Shown piece after piece: positions 33,446 to 41,953 of a stretch of DNA of 64,000 nt (within the stretch, counting starts at the first letter, position 1; each line of letters opens with the position of its first letter). Position numbers and translations under genes: made by a program. The notes beneath the pieces were generated by a model that worked only from the letters and a program-made list of their open reading frames with translations, made no database searches and was not told the DNA's origin. Source of the stretch: an uncultured Bacteroidaceae bacterium (lineage in GTDB: Bacteria; Bacteroidota; Bacteroidia; Bacteroidales; Bacteroidaceae). The stretch is taken from positions 1 to 64,000 of the forward strand of contig CALULY010000011.1 of NCBI GenBank assembly GCA_944321635.1, given 5' to 3'.

Positions 33446-34102
33446 TCACAATCCGCCATGAAGTCGCAAGAAATCGTCAATCTTTTCCTGCCCTTCCGGA
33501 GTGGCGATGCCGCGCAACAAAATCATCATCAGTGTCTGGAAAGCCTTGTCAAAGCCAACCGACCTGAAAGCCTCCAACCATCCAAACGGTTTGGTGTTGA
33601 GCAACGACAAGACATCAAGCACCTCATAGTCGATGTCGCTCCTGAACATCCCCTCCTCCACCCCGCGTTGGAAGAATGCGCGTCCACGCATCCTGTCGCT
33701 CTGGTGGAACTCATTGATGAGAGCCAACGCCTTGGGATACTTGACCAAATCATCAAAAAACTGCGGGCAAACGTCCTTGTGGTCTTCAATCACCTGCTTA
33801 TAGAAAATCAATGCCAAATCTAAAATCGTCTTGCGCTGCATCTCCGGCGCGGAAAACTGGGCGGTCTCAAGCTCTTTCTTCTTCCTCATGCCGCTGACAA
33901 GCAATGCTTCCTTGTCCTCAAACAACTCATAAAGTGTCCGCTTGCTGATCCCCATCCGCGAAGACAGCTCATCCATCGTCACGCTCCGTATGCCACGCTC
34001 CTTGAACATCGACATGGCCGTGTCAATAACCATGTCCCGCAGGTGCGCCCTCGGAACTTTTTGCTGCGGGACGGCAAGTTGCGATGATTCCTTCCTACCC
34101 AT
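33446..34102 (-). CDS. TetR/AcrR family transcriptional regulator
   Basis: The 218-residue protein has an N-terminal TetR helix-turn-helix at about residues 22-68 (AMSMFKERGIRSVTMDELSS, then MGISKRTLYELFEDKEALL). The C-terminal ligand-binding part is divergent, as is usual, with a TetR-C-like stretch ending in a hydrophobic helix. Such proteins repress nearby or unlinked genes, often for efflux or lipid metabolism. It is transcribed alone; its neighbours are a tRNA gene and panC, so a target is not evident. Confidence 0.92.
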   Translation of the reverse strand: MGRKESSQLAVPQQKVPRAHLRDMVIDTAMSMFKERGIRSVTMDELSSRMGISKRTLYELFEDKEALLVSGMRKKKELETAQFSAPEMQRKTILDLALIFYKQVIEDHKDVCPQFFDDLVKYPKALALINEFHQSDRMRGRAFFQRGVEEGMFRSDIDYEVLDVLSLLNTKPFGWLEAFRSVGFDKAFQTLMMILLRGIATPEGQEKIDDFLRLHGGL

Positions 34103-34282
34103 TGCGGTTCATCTTGGTTTCTTATGACGAAATTAACAGAAAACTTGGCACGCACCATCAGTTTTCATCGGCGCGACCTTCAATTTAACACAAATTAAAG
34201 GCAGAGGCTATTGGTACGAAACAGAATGACCGCCCCGATTGCATCTTTTCCTGCAAAAGGGACGGCCGATGATCTTGGATAG

Positions 34283-34354
34283 TACACCCATGGAGACTCG
34301 AACTCCAACCGACGGAACCGGAATCCGTAATTCTATCCATTAAACTATGGGTGC
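34283..34354 (-). tRNA. tRNA-Arg (anticodon CCG)
   Basis: The minus strand folds into a 72-nt cloverleaf: acceptor arms GCACCCA and TGGGTGT with discriminator A, anticodon stem ACGGA/TCCGT with loop TTCCGGT (anticodon CCG, reading CGG), and T-arm GGAGTTCGAGTCTCC. The 3' CCA is not encoded. It lies between the nuclease gene and the TetR gene. No integrase or repeated tRNA end is seen nearby. Confidence 0.95.
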
Positions 34355-34388
34355 ATAGTCGTGACGGCGCAAAAGTAGGTATTTAATA

Positions 34389-35243
34389 CTAATTTGCCAA
34401 GCCAGGCCAATTATCTTTTACCAATTGAGCCTCAATGACCGACTCGCAAGCGTCAGGCAAATTGTGGAAAAAGTCCAGCCCGGTGAATTCCTCAAGCTCA
34501 TCCACCGAGATGGCGTAGTTTTGCAGGTTGTATGGCGCACGGTAATCATCGTTGTGTTCCAGCAGGAACGCTATCGCGCTGTATATGCCGTTCTTGACGT
34601 TGACAAGGGCCATATAGTAATAGGCTGGCACCGGAATCGAATGCGGCCCCGTGTAAGTGATCACCTTGTCAGCATCGATTGTCCCGCCCTTGACCACATA
34701 GAGAGTGTCGCGCAACGAAGGATTACGTCCCCAGTCTTGCACCAAGGCCTCGAGCCTCTGCCATATGCCACGATTGAAATTGCCGTACTGCGGCGACATA
34801 TTGGAGTAATAAAACGTCTGCACATTGGCATTGACAGTAAACTTACGGTCGTTTGACGCACACAAATGCCCTCGGTCATACCCACGGTAGTCCTCACGGT
34901 CGCTGCGCCACTCGGCAGGCACCTGCGGGTCGTCATCCCAGGCATCAGTGCGGCTGCCGCTGTTTTTCGCGGTCAGGTCATAGAATGTGAACGCCACCCA
35001 CCGAGCATGACGGCTGAGGCAATCATATTCAAGCGAATAATTTATGACCTCTTGCCCATCTACATCCGTCTTGTGGACGATGAACAACGAGAGCGAATCC
35101 CCATCAAGGGCTGGCATCTCGACACGGTTGGCGTACTCCGGCGCATTCAACACGACAACCGGCGCGACTTCATCCTTTTCACAAGAGACAAACAGCGCAA
35201 CTGCCGCGAAAGCCGCGCCAAGACAGGCTAATTTGATTTGCAT
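34389..35243 (-). CDS. DNA/RNA non-specific endonuclease (NUC1 type), lipoprotein
   Basis: The 284-residue protein begins with a lipoprotein signal (lipobox ending LFVSC, Cys at residue 21), so it is probably tethered to the outer membrane. The nuclease core has the DRGH motif (D123-H126, H126 the likely general base) and SNMSPQYGNFNRGIWQRLE (N157 the likely metal ligand), as in Serratia-type endonucleases. It could degrade external nucleic acid for nutrition or be defensive; the context gives no hint. It is a single gene, placed between the L31 gene and tRNA-Arg. Confidence 0.93.
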   Translation of the reverse strand: MQIKLACLGAAFAAVALFVSCEKDEVAPVVVLNAPEYANRVEMPALDGDSLSLFIVHKTDVDGQEVINYSLEYDCLSRHARWVAFTFYDLTAKNSGSRTDAWDDDPQVPAEWRSDREDYRGYDRGHLCASNDRKFTVNANVQTFYYSNMSPQYGNFNRGIWQRLEALVQDWGRNPSLRDTLYVVKGGTIDADKVITYTGPHSIPVPAYYYMALVNVKNGIYSAIAFLLEHNDDYRAPYNLQNYAISVDELEEFTGLDFFHNLPDACESVIEAQLVKDNWPGLAN

Positions 35244-35250
35244 GACTCAA

Positions 35251-35294
35251 CAGACAAGAAAAGGCCACACGAGCATGGCAGCGCGCATGGCCTT
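35251..35294 (-). terminator. Terminator after the L31 gene
   Basis: On the minus strand AAGGCCA and TGGCCTT (35288-35294 with 35261-35267) form a stem that runs into TTCTTGTCTG. It starts 26 bp past the L31 stop codon and overlaps the start region of the nuclease gene only slightly upstream of its ATG. Confidence 0.6.
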
Positions 35295-35319
35295 GGTTTG
35301 CATAAGATTTCCCGATCGT

Positions 35320-35571
35320 TCACTTCTTGCGATTCCCGTAGCGGCTCAAGAACTTGTCAACACGACCAGCCGTGTCAACAAGCTTGGACTTGCCTGTGTA
35401 GAACGGGTGAGATGAGCTCGAGATTTCAAGTTTAATCAACGGATAAGTCTCGCCTTCAAAATCTATCGTCTCCTTGGTTGCGCAAGTTGAACGAGACAAA
35501 AAGCAATCGCCGTTGGACATATCTTTGAAAACCACCGGACGATAAGACTCTGGATGTATTCCCTCTTTCAT
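35320..35571 (-). CDS. rpmE2: 50S ribosomal protein L31 type B
   Basis: The 83-residue protein starts [20 protein letters not shown]; a longer frame upstream would run through the promoter. It has the L31 core ([28 protein letters not shown]) but lacks the zinc-binding Cys set of type A L31, which marks it as the zinc-independent type B. L31 bridges the ribosomal subunits. A strong promoter lies upstream and a terminator downstream, so it is a single-gene unit. Confidence 0.96.
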   Translation of the reverse strand: MKEGIHPESYRPVVFKDMSNGDCFLSRSTCATKETIDFEGETYPLIKLEISSSSHPFYTGKSKLVDTAGRVDKFLSRYGNRKK

Positions 35572-35648
35572 ATCTTCTTTGAATTTTTGATTTCTACTAA
35601 TTGATGACTGTCTGGCAACTTTTCTGCTTGTAATGGCATTTCGGTTTG

Positions 35649-35679
35649 CAAAGATAGGCCTTTCACTTGATTTGGCAAA
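35649..35679 (-). promoter_or_regulatory. Consensus Bacteroidetes promoter of the L31 gene
   Basis: The minus strand shows TTTG (35679-35676), 19 bp, then TATCTTTG (35656-35649), an exact match to the -33/-7 consensus. The start codon is 77 bp downstream, leaving a leader of about 70 nt. This is one of the two best promoters in the window. Confidence 0.8.
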
Positions 35680-35790
35680 CAGTTGAAATCGTTTTTTATA
35701 GAAAAAGCGATACCACGCTTTTAAATTTTGACTTTGGTAAAAACAAATAGGATTGAGTTCCAAAGACCAAACAGCAATTCAGGTTCTGAA

Positions 35791-35827
35791 AAGGAAAATG
35801 GCTGCCGCATTGATGCGGCAGCCATTT
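35791..35827. terminator. Strong hairpin terminator ending the TlpA-Omp28 operon
   Basis: A perfect 14-bp stem AAATGGCTGCCGCA / TGCGGCAGCCATTT with loop TTGA lies 30 bp past the stop of the operon's last gene. The minus strand continues TTCCTTTTC, suitable for termination. Confidence 0.85.
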
Positions 35828-35856
35828 ATATAAGTAGGATTATCAGCCTAAGTCTC

Positions 35857-36654
35857 TTATCTGACAACGAGCTTGTGCGATGAGAGCACATTGCCTCCTT
35901 CAGTCACAGAGTAGAGGTAAACGCCCTTGCCAAGGTTGACAGGCAGCACCATGTTGCCGCTCGCGCCATCGACATCGCAAGTGTAGACAGTCTGCCCCGA
36001 GAGTGAAACAATCGACAATTCACGCTGCACATCGTTGCCAAAGCCATAGTCAGCAACTACATTGCCCGCCCCGTCCTGATAGACCTTGAAGTTGTTGACG
36101 ACTTCGGCGGATGCTACACCCGTGCCAAGGTCAAAATCAAGGGATATATAAAACACCGAGGGTTCAGCATCGTGCTCAAACTGGAGCGACAAACGGTACT
36201 CAGCCGTGCCGTTGACACGTTCTCCCCCGTAGATGATTTGCAAGTGCATCAAAGAGCCGACTTCCGGAGCCTCTTCTGGCGGATTCAGATTCAAATTCTC
36301 ACCACGGTAGACGCCGTTCGCACCTATTGTGAAATCACTTAAATTACTTGCTGGTTGACAAGAGCCATTATAACACATAGCTAAAAACATAGTATGCTCA
36401 ATGGCATAGTCATTGACAGATGACAGTTCAAGCACCCTCACCGTTCCAGCCTGTGACGAATTGTTGACCACATAAAAATCAAAGTCAGCCGGTCTAGACC
36501 CTTCAAATTTACAAGCACCTGTCAACTTTCCGTCCACTGCCGGACGTTCTTCTTCATCAACCCCTGCGGGACCACAAGCCACTATGTTGAGTGACTGCGG
36601 GAAAGCCACCACTGCCGCCATGGCGGCAATCAATGAAAGTAATAATTTCTTCAT
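35857..36654 (-). CDS. Secreted protein of unknown function with T9SS-type C-terminal domain
   Basis: From the ATG at 36654 the protein has 265 residues with a signal peptide (MKKLLLSLIAAMAAVVAFPQ). The middle part is beta-rich, contains a pair of cysteines (CYNGSC) and is not recognised. The last about 80 residues (FKVYQDGAGN, RELSIVSLSGQTVYTC, GKGVYLYSVTEGG, SSHKLVVR) match the type A T9SS sorting domain. It is the last gene of a four-gene operon with an Omp28-like lipoprotein, a DUF6029 protein and a TlpA thioredoxin, and likely a surface protein served by them. Confidence 0.85.
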   Translation of the reverse strand: MKKLLLSLIAAMAAVVAFPQSLNIVACGPAGVDEEERPAVDGKLTGACKFEGSRPADFDFYVVNNSSQAGTVRVLELSSVNDYAIEHTMFLAMCYNGSCQPASNLSDFTIGANGVYRGENLNLNPPEEAPEVGSLMHLQIIYGGERVNGTAEYRLSLQFEHDAEPSVFYISLDFDLGTGVASAEVVNNFKVYQDGAGNVVADYGFGNDVQRELSIVSLSGQTVYTCDVDGASGNMVLPVNLGKGVYLYSVTEGGNVLSSHKLVVR

Positions 36655-36699
36655 ACGCACTATTGTTTTTGTTTGATTTGTCCGCAAATATATCTAATG

Positions 36700-37599
36700 C
36701 TACTCCATGCGGGATGCGGTAGCACCCATTTTAATATCTTTTAAATCCAACGTTTTCGTCAGGTGAAAGTCAAGATGAGCCACGTTGGCTTGCAAGATTT
36801 CGGCGATTGGATTCTCACTGTTGTCCGAATACCTGAACACCAGCGACACGACGGAAACATTGTCTTCATCCCATCCTTCAGGCAACGTGTACTCATCAGT
36901 AATCTCTGAAGAATAAATCACGCCAGCCTCATAATGACCGTTTGCAAACTGTTCACCCCACGTTCCGTTCAAACAATCACGGAACACATGATTGTGAATG
37001 TAATTCTCGGTATCGGGCTCATAGCTTACTTGATAGCTCTGAATGCTGTCCTCCAAGATCCAATGCAGGACACCGAGGCTGTCATCCACGTTCTCTGCAA
37101 ATTCAACCAAGGAGAGCATCTGGAAAGATCTCTCACCTGTTATCGAGACAAAAGGAGTGACCTCGCAGACAGCTTCAGTCAGAGCACGCTCGGCGATTGG
37201 ACCCGACCAACCAACATAAGAGATGTCATCGTTGTACTGTCTGTCAACAGAGATTGCCGGATTGTTCTTCAACCCGAGGGCATCCATATAAGTCTGTGCT
37301 ACCTCGTTGTGGAGTGGCGTTCCATAAGAAAGGCCGCCCGCGTGCATTGCGACGAGGATCATCCTGTCGCCGTAAGTATTCTCTTTTTCATCCGCCAACA
37401 TGGCAGCCGCCGAAGGACAATTTATGCAATTCTGCCCCGTGAAATCCTCCACGACAAACCTCTTGACAAAACCTGTCGTGTCTTGCACCGGCGGATTTGG
37501 ATTAGCCATGAAACGCTCATCACCGTTCAACTCGTCACTGCATGACGCAAAACCGAGGACGAGGGATGCAGCCGCTGCATATATTACATTCTTTTTCAT
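36700..37599 (-). CDS. Omp28-related outer membrane lipoprotein
   Basis: The 299-residue protein has a lipoprotein signal peptide ending LGFASC (Cys 20) and the Omp28 motif FVVEDFTGQNCINCPSA, with a CxxC at C58/C61 in a thioredoxin-like fold. Omp28-like proteins of Bacteroidetes are surface exposed; their biochemical role is open, but the CxxC suggests thiol chemistry. It sits 2 bp after the DUF6029 gene and upstream of the T9SS-tailed protein. The gene ends with TAG, which shows that TAG is a normal stop in this genome. Confidence 0.88.
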   Translation of the reverse strand: MKKNVIYAAAASLVLGFASCSDELNGDERFMANPNPPVQDTTGFVKRFVVEDFTGQNCINCPSAAAMLADEKENTYGDRMILVAMHAGGLSYGTPLHNEVAQTYMDALGLKNNPAISVDRQYNDDISYVGWSGPIAERALTEAVCEVTPFVSITGERSFQMLSLVEFAENVDDSLGVLHWILEDSIQSYQVSYEPDTENYIHNHVFRDCLNGTWGEQFANGHYEAGVIYSSEITDEYTLPEGWDEDNVSVVSLVFRYSDNSENPIAEILQANVAHLDFHLTKTLDLKDIKMGATASRME

Positions 37600-37601
37600 T
37601 G

Positions 37602-39284
37602 TCAGAACACTAAGTTATAGGAAATCTGGAAACCTTTGCTGGCCGGGACATAACGGCAGACACCACCCGAACAGTTGTACCCCGCACGCGTGCGGCCGTA
37701 GGAAACAGCCAGACGGTGCGCCTTGTGATTGAACGTCACCATGCCCATGTAGTAATGTTGGTTGGTAGCACCGAAATTATACATATCGGAAACGGTGAAC
37801 ATGAGGTAGGGCAGCACCGTCAACTCGGCGAGTGCATAGCCCCAGTCGCCTTCATCCTGCTTTGTGTGCAGGTACTGCAACTCCATGCGCAGTGTCAAAC
37901 GGCGATTGATGGTGTACTTGCCATCGGCGACAAAGATATGCGAGTTGACAATCTTGCCATTTTCCGCATGGCCTTCCACGACCTCTTGATTGTACTTTTG
38001 CCACATATACATCAAATTCCCCTTGAATGAACGGTTGAACTTCTTGGAGATGTCGATGTGAAGGTCTTGGTAGTAGAGTTCTCCTTGCTTGAAAAACTTC
38101 GACGAGTAGCCGTCCGAGCCCATCGTCTGACCCCATTTGTTGAGCTTGGTCTCGCGGTCGATGCTGCGGACGTGCGAGAAATTGAGTCGGATGTCCGTGC
38201 CATACTTGCCACCAAGAGCAGTGCCGCGCTTGAAATTGTAGCGGAACTCACCTTGGTAAGCCCATTCCCCGTCAGGTTGGGTAGCGTATGGATAGAGGGC
38301 AGCCAGTGCGTACGTGTGCTGGTAGGCAAATGCCGGGAGATTGTTGATAGACAATGCCGTCCCCGTCACACTGCGCTGCGAGCGGTACTGCATATCGTCG
38401 CTGCGTTTCGCCTGGAGCAAGAGGCTCATGCCCCGCTTGGAATAAGAGCCTGACAGCAACAAAGCCGTACCTTTCTTATATATATAGCCGTTTTCCGCCG
38501 ATGGGTCGTAACTCTTCATCGCATACTCTGCGAGGAAGCTGTAATTGCCTTTCTGGAGATTTGCCCTGACGTCAAAGGAATTGACCGTCTCAGGCAGGTT
38601 AAGTATCCTGTTCAAGTTGCCGCTCTCGGGGAAAATCTTGTCGTGGTCGGCTTTCTCAAACTTGCCGACATACGACCCACCAAGTGTGAGGAACCACAGA
38701 TTGTCCTGCATCCTCTTGGACCATTGGTCGATGCTCAGCTCGACATCCGCGCCATAAACATAGCCCTCGCTGCGTTCCCAGTAGTAACGTTGATTGCCAC
38801 CAAGCATCCTGACCCTGATGCCCTTGTACGGGCTGAACTTCAAGCGTCCGCCACGGATGGAATTGTCTATGCCAAGGCTGCGTTCCTCGTAGGTGCGGAG
38901 CACGAGACCGCTGCCAAATTGCTCGTAGAAGTCACCTGCCGTCAGTTCCACGCCTTTGTACTTGCCCGTGATGTAGATGTGCGGCAATCCTTGCCCCTTG
39001 AATCCGCCCTCAAATCCCGGCATCGGGGCTCTCATGTACTCCAACCTCGCTCCCGCATCAACATATTTGCTGCGCAGGTTCAAGTCAAGATAGGTGTTGC
39101 TGAGGCAATCATCAGTGTAAGTACCCGTCCCGATAGCCTCATCCTCCTCGGGGAAGAGCACATCTGTCTGCAAGCTGCCCGAGAAAGTGAAGCCCTTGCC
39201 CTCCTCGTCTTGCGCCACAATGGCAGCCGACGGCAGGAGCAGCATGAGCGACACGCCGAGCACGCGGTAGTCAAATCTATTCAT
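37602..39284 (-). CDS. DUF6029-like outer membrane beta-barrel protein
   Basis: The 560-residue protein has a signal peptide (cleavage near IVAQ, residue 25) and alternating amphipathic strands with aromatic ends throughout, ending in ISYNLVF, a typical outer membrane barrel C terminus. The position next to TlpA and Omp28 genes and the front GFTFSGSLQTDVLFPEED fit the family I know as DUF6029. No function is established. It starts 30 bp after the TlpA gene and ends 2 bp before the Omp28 gene, so expression is surely coupled. Confidence 0.8.
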   Translation of the reverse strand: MNRFDYRVLGVSLMLLLPSAAIVAQDEEGKGFTFSGSLQTDVLFPEEDEAIGTGTYTDDCLSNTYLDLNLRSKYVDAGARLEYMRAPMPGFEGGFKGQGLPHIYITGKYKGVELTAGDFYEQFGSGLVLRTYEERSLGIDNSIRGGRLKFSPYKGIRVRMLGGNQRYYWERSEGYVYGADVELSIDQWSKRMQDNLWFLTLGGSYVGKFEKADHDKIFPESGNLNRILNLPETVNSFDVRANLQKGNYSFLAEYAMKSYDPSAENGYIYKKGTALLLSGSYSKRGMSLLLQAKRSDDMQYRSQRSVTGTALSINNLPAFAYQHTYALAALYPYATQPDGEWAYQGEFRYNFKRGTALGGKYGTDIRLNFSHVRSIDRETKLNKWGQTMGSDGYSSKFFKQGELYYQDLHIDISKKFNRSFKGNLMYMWQKYNQEVVEGHAENGKIVNSHIFVADGKYTINRRLTLRMELQYLHTKQDEGDWGYALAELTVLPYLMFTVSDMYNFGATNQHYYMGMVTFNHKAHRLAVSYGRTRAGYNCSGGVCRYVPASKGFQISYNLVF

Positions 39285-39314
39285 CTGTCAACGATGGTGA
39301 GTGTCAGAACCGGA

Positions 39315-39800
39315 TTATTTCAACAAAGCCTTGATTTCCTCGTAGAGGTTCAACTCGTCGCCGTCCTTGTAGGAGTTGTGCTTTGAGACGATTTTGCCGT
39401 TGCCATCAAGCAAAAAGACGGCCGGGATCATTTGTATGTTCAACGCACGTTTGAAGTCGCTGTTGGGGTCAAGCAAGACTTCATATTCCCATCCCTCGGC
39501 ATCAACCATGGGTTTCACTTTGTTTGAGTTCTGTCCTTCGTCTATCGAGACGGCAATCACCTTGACACCGGTCTCATCCTGCCAATCCGGATAGACCTCG
39601 TGTATAGCCTTGAGCTCGCGCAAACAAGGTTTGCACCATGAAGCAAAGAAGCTGATGACGAAAGGTTTGCCGTCGTTGCTGAGTTCGGCGGTATTGACAG
39701 TCTTACCCTCTATGTTACGCAGCATCACCGACGGGAGTTGCGCGTTGCAAAGTGCCGTTCCGGCCACAATGAGGACTAACAGTAATGACAGTTTCTTCAT
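39315..39800 (-). CDS. TlpA-family thiol-disulfide oxidoreductase
   Basis: The 161-residue periplasmic protein starts MKKLSLLLVLIVAGTALCNA, a signal peptide; the frame further upstream covers the promoter. The active site is ASWCKPCLRE with C56 and C59, and IPAVFLLDGNG contains the conserved cis-Pro. TlpA proteins reduce or isomerise disulfides in the periplasm. It leads a four-gene operon in which two further products carry cysteine pairs (Omp28-like CxxC and the CYNGSC of the T9SS protein), which are plausible substrates. Confidence 0.92.
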   Translation of the reverse strand: MKKLSLLLVLIVAGTALCNAQLPSVMLRNIEGKTVNTAELSNDGKPFVISFFASWCKPCLRELKAIHEVYPDWQDETGVKVIAVSIDEGQNSNKVKPMVDAEGWEYEVLLDPNSDFKRALNIQMIPAVFLLDGNGKIVSKHNSYKDGDELNLYEEIKALLK

Positions 39801-39845
39801 AATTTTCGTTTTAAAAGTTACAATCCTATTAACGTATGATGGTGG

Positions 39846-39853
39846 CAAAGATA
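39846..39853 (-). promoter_or_regulatory. Candidate -7 box of the TlpA operon
   Basis: TATCTTTG on the minus strand, 46 bp before the TlpA ATG, is a perfect TAnnTTTG match. A TTTG (39871-39868) is only 14 bp further up, short of the usual 19. Confidence 0.6.
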
Positions 39854-39998
39854 AATAACTCCACCAACAAAACAATGTGGCTTGCAATGTTTTTGACATA
39901 TTGATGCACCCTGCGTGCAATTAGGGGCGCAACTAAGGGAAAAGGGGGTAAATTTGCCATCCTCATAGACTAAACCCCACACAAAAAGACACTGCACC

Positions 39999-41645
39999 AT
40001 GAGACTCATCTGGTTTGACCTCAACAGTTCCTACGCCCACTCGTCGCTCGCCTTGCCTGCCATCCATGCGCAGGTGGCACACCGCCAAGACATAGAGTGG
40101 TCCAAAGTCTCCGCCACAATCAACGACAGCATCGGCGCGATGACCGCCGCCGTTGCGCGGCAAAGGCCGGATGTCATCGCCGCAAGCTGCTGGCTTTTCA
40201 CCCACGATGTCCTGACTGCCGTCCTCGCACGGTGCAAGTCATTGCTGCCACAGACGAGGATAATCCTCGGAGGGCCGGAATTCCTCGGCGACAACGAGGC
40301 ATTCCTGAGGGCAAACACGGCGGTCGATTGCGTACTAAGGGGCGAAGGCGAGGAAGCTTTGCCCAGATGGCTCGACGCGTGGGACAGCCCATCCCTGTGG
40401 CGGCACATCGAGGGGCTGTGCTGGCTCGCCGATGGACGTTATGTTGACAACGGCATGGCACGCGTGAGGACGTTTGACCGGCTGGCCGCGCCAGAGAGCA
40501 GCGAGATGTTTGACTGGGGGAAACCATTCGTGCAACTGGAGACAGCACGCGGATGCTTCAACACTTGCGCATTCTGCACCAGCGGAGGAGACCACCCGGT
40601 CAGGACGATCCCGCTCGAAAAGGTTGAAGAACGGATTGCCGGCATCGTGTCTCACGGCATACACGATGTGAGGATGCTCGACCGCACATTCAACCACGAC
40701 GCACGCAGGGCCGAAGCCTTGCTCGACATCTTTGAGAAGTATGCAGGACGGGCAAGATTCCATTTGGAGGTACACCCCGGACTTTTAACCGAAAACCTGC
40801 GGAGGCGCATCGCGCAACTTCCCGTGGGACTGCTGCACATCGAGGCTGGAATCCAAAGCCTCAACGCACGTGTCATCACTGCAAGCCGAAGGCTCGGCGA
40901 TGTTGCCAAGTCGGTCGCCGGACTAAAGACGCTGTGCTCAATGCAAAACGTAGTGACCCATGCCGACCTGATAGCCGGTCTGCCGCACACGACACTCGAC
41001 GGCATCATCGACGACGTGGCATCACTCGCCGCCTACGGGGCTGGAGAAATACAATTGGAAACGCTCAAGCTCCTGCCAGGCACGGCGATGCGCGCCAAAG
41101 CAAGTGAACTCGGCATCAGATACTCCCCCCGCCCACCCTACGAAGTCCTTGAGACTGACAACATGACCGCCGACGAACTGCTCGCTGCCGTGCGCTTGTC
41201 GAGGCTGGTGGATGGCTACTACAACACCGCAGCATGGCAAGGCGTCACACGCAGGCTTTTGGCAGACGGCAAGGACTTCCTACCCCGATTTCTCGCACAC
41301 CTGACAAAGGCAGGCGCGACAGAGCAGCCGACGAGCCTGGAGAGGCGGGGATTGCTGCTCTACGACTTCTGCAAAGCGCACTGTCCGTCGCACGTGACCG
41401 ATGTGAGCATGGTATGGATCGAGGCAGGGCTATCGCTCAAAAAAGCTCCTGCCGAGCGTGTCATCACCCGCCACGTGCAACCGGCGGATGAGTGGCATAT
41501 AATATATGGTATATATAAACAAGGTATGCGCCTCTGTTTCCTGCCTACCAACGAAGACGGCGACGAAGGTTATTGGTACGGCTATCCCACCGATGCGCAA
41601 TCGGCACGCCCGACATTAAAGGCAAAAGGAAGGCGCAAGGGCTGA
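39999..41645 (+). CDS. B12-binding-domain radical SAM protein (DUF4080 type)
   Basis: The 548-residue protein has an N-terminal cobalamin-binding-like Rossmann domain (about 1-130, with RIILGGPEFLGD), then a radical SAM core with the cluster motif CFNTCAFC (C186, C190, C193), and a C-terminal region of the DUF4080 type from about residue 370. Such enzymes use a 4Fe-4S cluster and SAM to start radical reactions, some with B12 as methyl carrier. The substrate is unknown. It begins on the plus strand opposite the TlpA operon, and no other biosynthetic genes are nearby. Confidence 0.88.
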   Translation: MRLIWFDLNSSYAHSSLALPAIHAQVAHRQDIEWSKVSATINDSIGAMTAAVARQRPDVIAASCWLFTHDVLTAVLARCKSLLPQTRIILGGPEFLGDNEAFLRANTAVDCVLRGEGEEALPRWLDAWDSPSLWRHIEGLCWLADGRYVDNGMARVRTFDRLAAPESSEMFDWGKPFVQLETARGCFNTCAFCTSGGDHPVRTIPLEKVEERIAGIVSHGIHDVRMLDRTFNHDARRAEALLDIFEKYAGRARFHLEVHPGLLTENLRRRIAQLPVGLLHIEAGIQSLNARVITASRRLGDVAKSVAGLKTLCSMQNVVTHADLIAGLPHTTLDGIIDDVASLAAYGAGEIQLETLKLLPGTAMRAKASELGIRYSPRPPYEVLETDNMTADELLAAVRLSRLVDGYYNTAAWQGVTRRLLADGKDFLPRFLAHLTKAGATEQPTSLERRGLLLYDFCKAHCPSHVTDVSMVWIEAGLSLKKAPAERVITRHVQPADEWHIIYGIYKQGMRLCFLPTNEDGDEGYWYGYPTDAQSARPTLKAKGRRKG

Positions 41646-41700
41646 CGCCGACGCCTTAAAGACACAAATCACAGCCAGAAAAAGCCACAAACGACACACG

Positions 41701-41796
41701 AAAAGTTTGTTTTTAGCCTGCAAATACATAATTGCAGGCTAAAAACATATAGATTTAACTTGCAAACACATAAACTTAGGCTAAAAACAAACTTTT
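41701..41796. repeat. 96-bp AT-rich inverted-repeat element with 42-bp internal period
   Basis: Perfect 19-bp ends AAAAGTTTGTTTTTAGCCT and AGGCTAAAAACAAACTTTT enclose a second hairpin (TTTTTAGCCTGCAA / TTGCAGGCTAAAAA). Inside, GCAAAnACATAA recurs 42 bp apart (41720, 41762), as does GGCTAAAAACA (41737, 41779), that is 2 x 21 bp. The design resembles the 111-bp element found twice elsewhere, though the sequence differs. Confidence 0.88.
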
Positions 41797-41894
41797 CATC
41801 CATCCCTACCAACAAACCAGCAGTCAGCCGCAGAAAGTTTAGGCGACAAAAAGCGGTGATTCATACGGGAAATGCGCCGCTGGGGCAAAAACCT

Positions 41895-41925
41895 TTTGCG
41901 ACGGATGTCAAAAGCAATACTTTTG
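41895..41925 (+). promoter_or_regulatory. Consensus promoter of the TolC-MacAB operon
   Basis: TTTG at 41895-41898, 19 bp, then TACTTTTG at 41918-41925 match the Bacteroidetes -33/-7 consensus. The -7 box is part of a small palindrome CAAAAG-caata-CTTTTG that could be an operator. The promoter decides the start of the first gene: an ATG at 41936 would leave almost no leader, so the ATG at 41954 is preferred. Confidence 0.78.
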
Positions 41926-41953
41926 CTCTGCATTAATGACCAAACCACAACCT

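Larger units (their letters stand above)
41646..41953. other. Intergenic region with inverted-repeat element and promoter
   Basis: These 308 bp contain a 96-bp AT-rich element (41701-41796) and a consensus promoter (41895-41925). No gene is seen. Confidence 0.7.

Noticed and set aside
34283..34354. An integration site at tRNA-Arg
   Set aside because: No integrase gene, no duplicated tRNA end and no change in gene content beside it.
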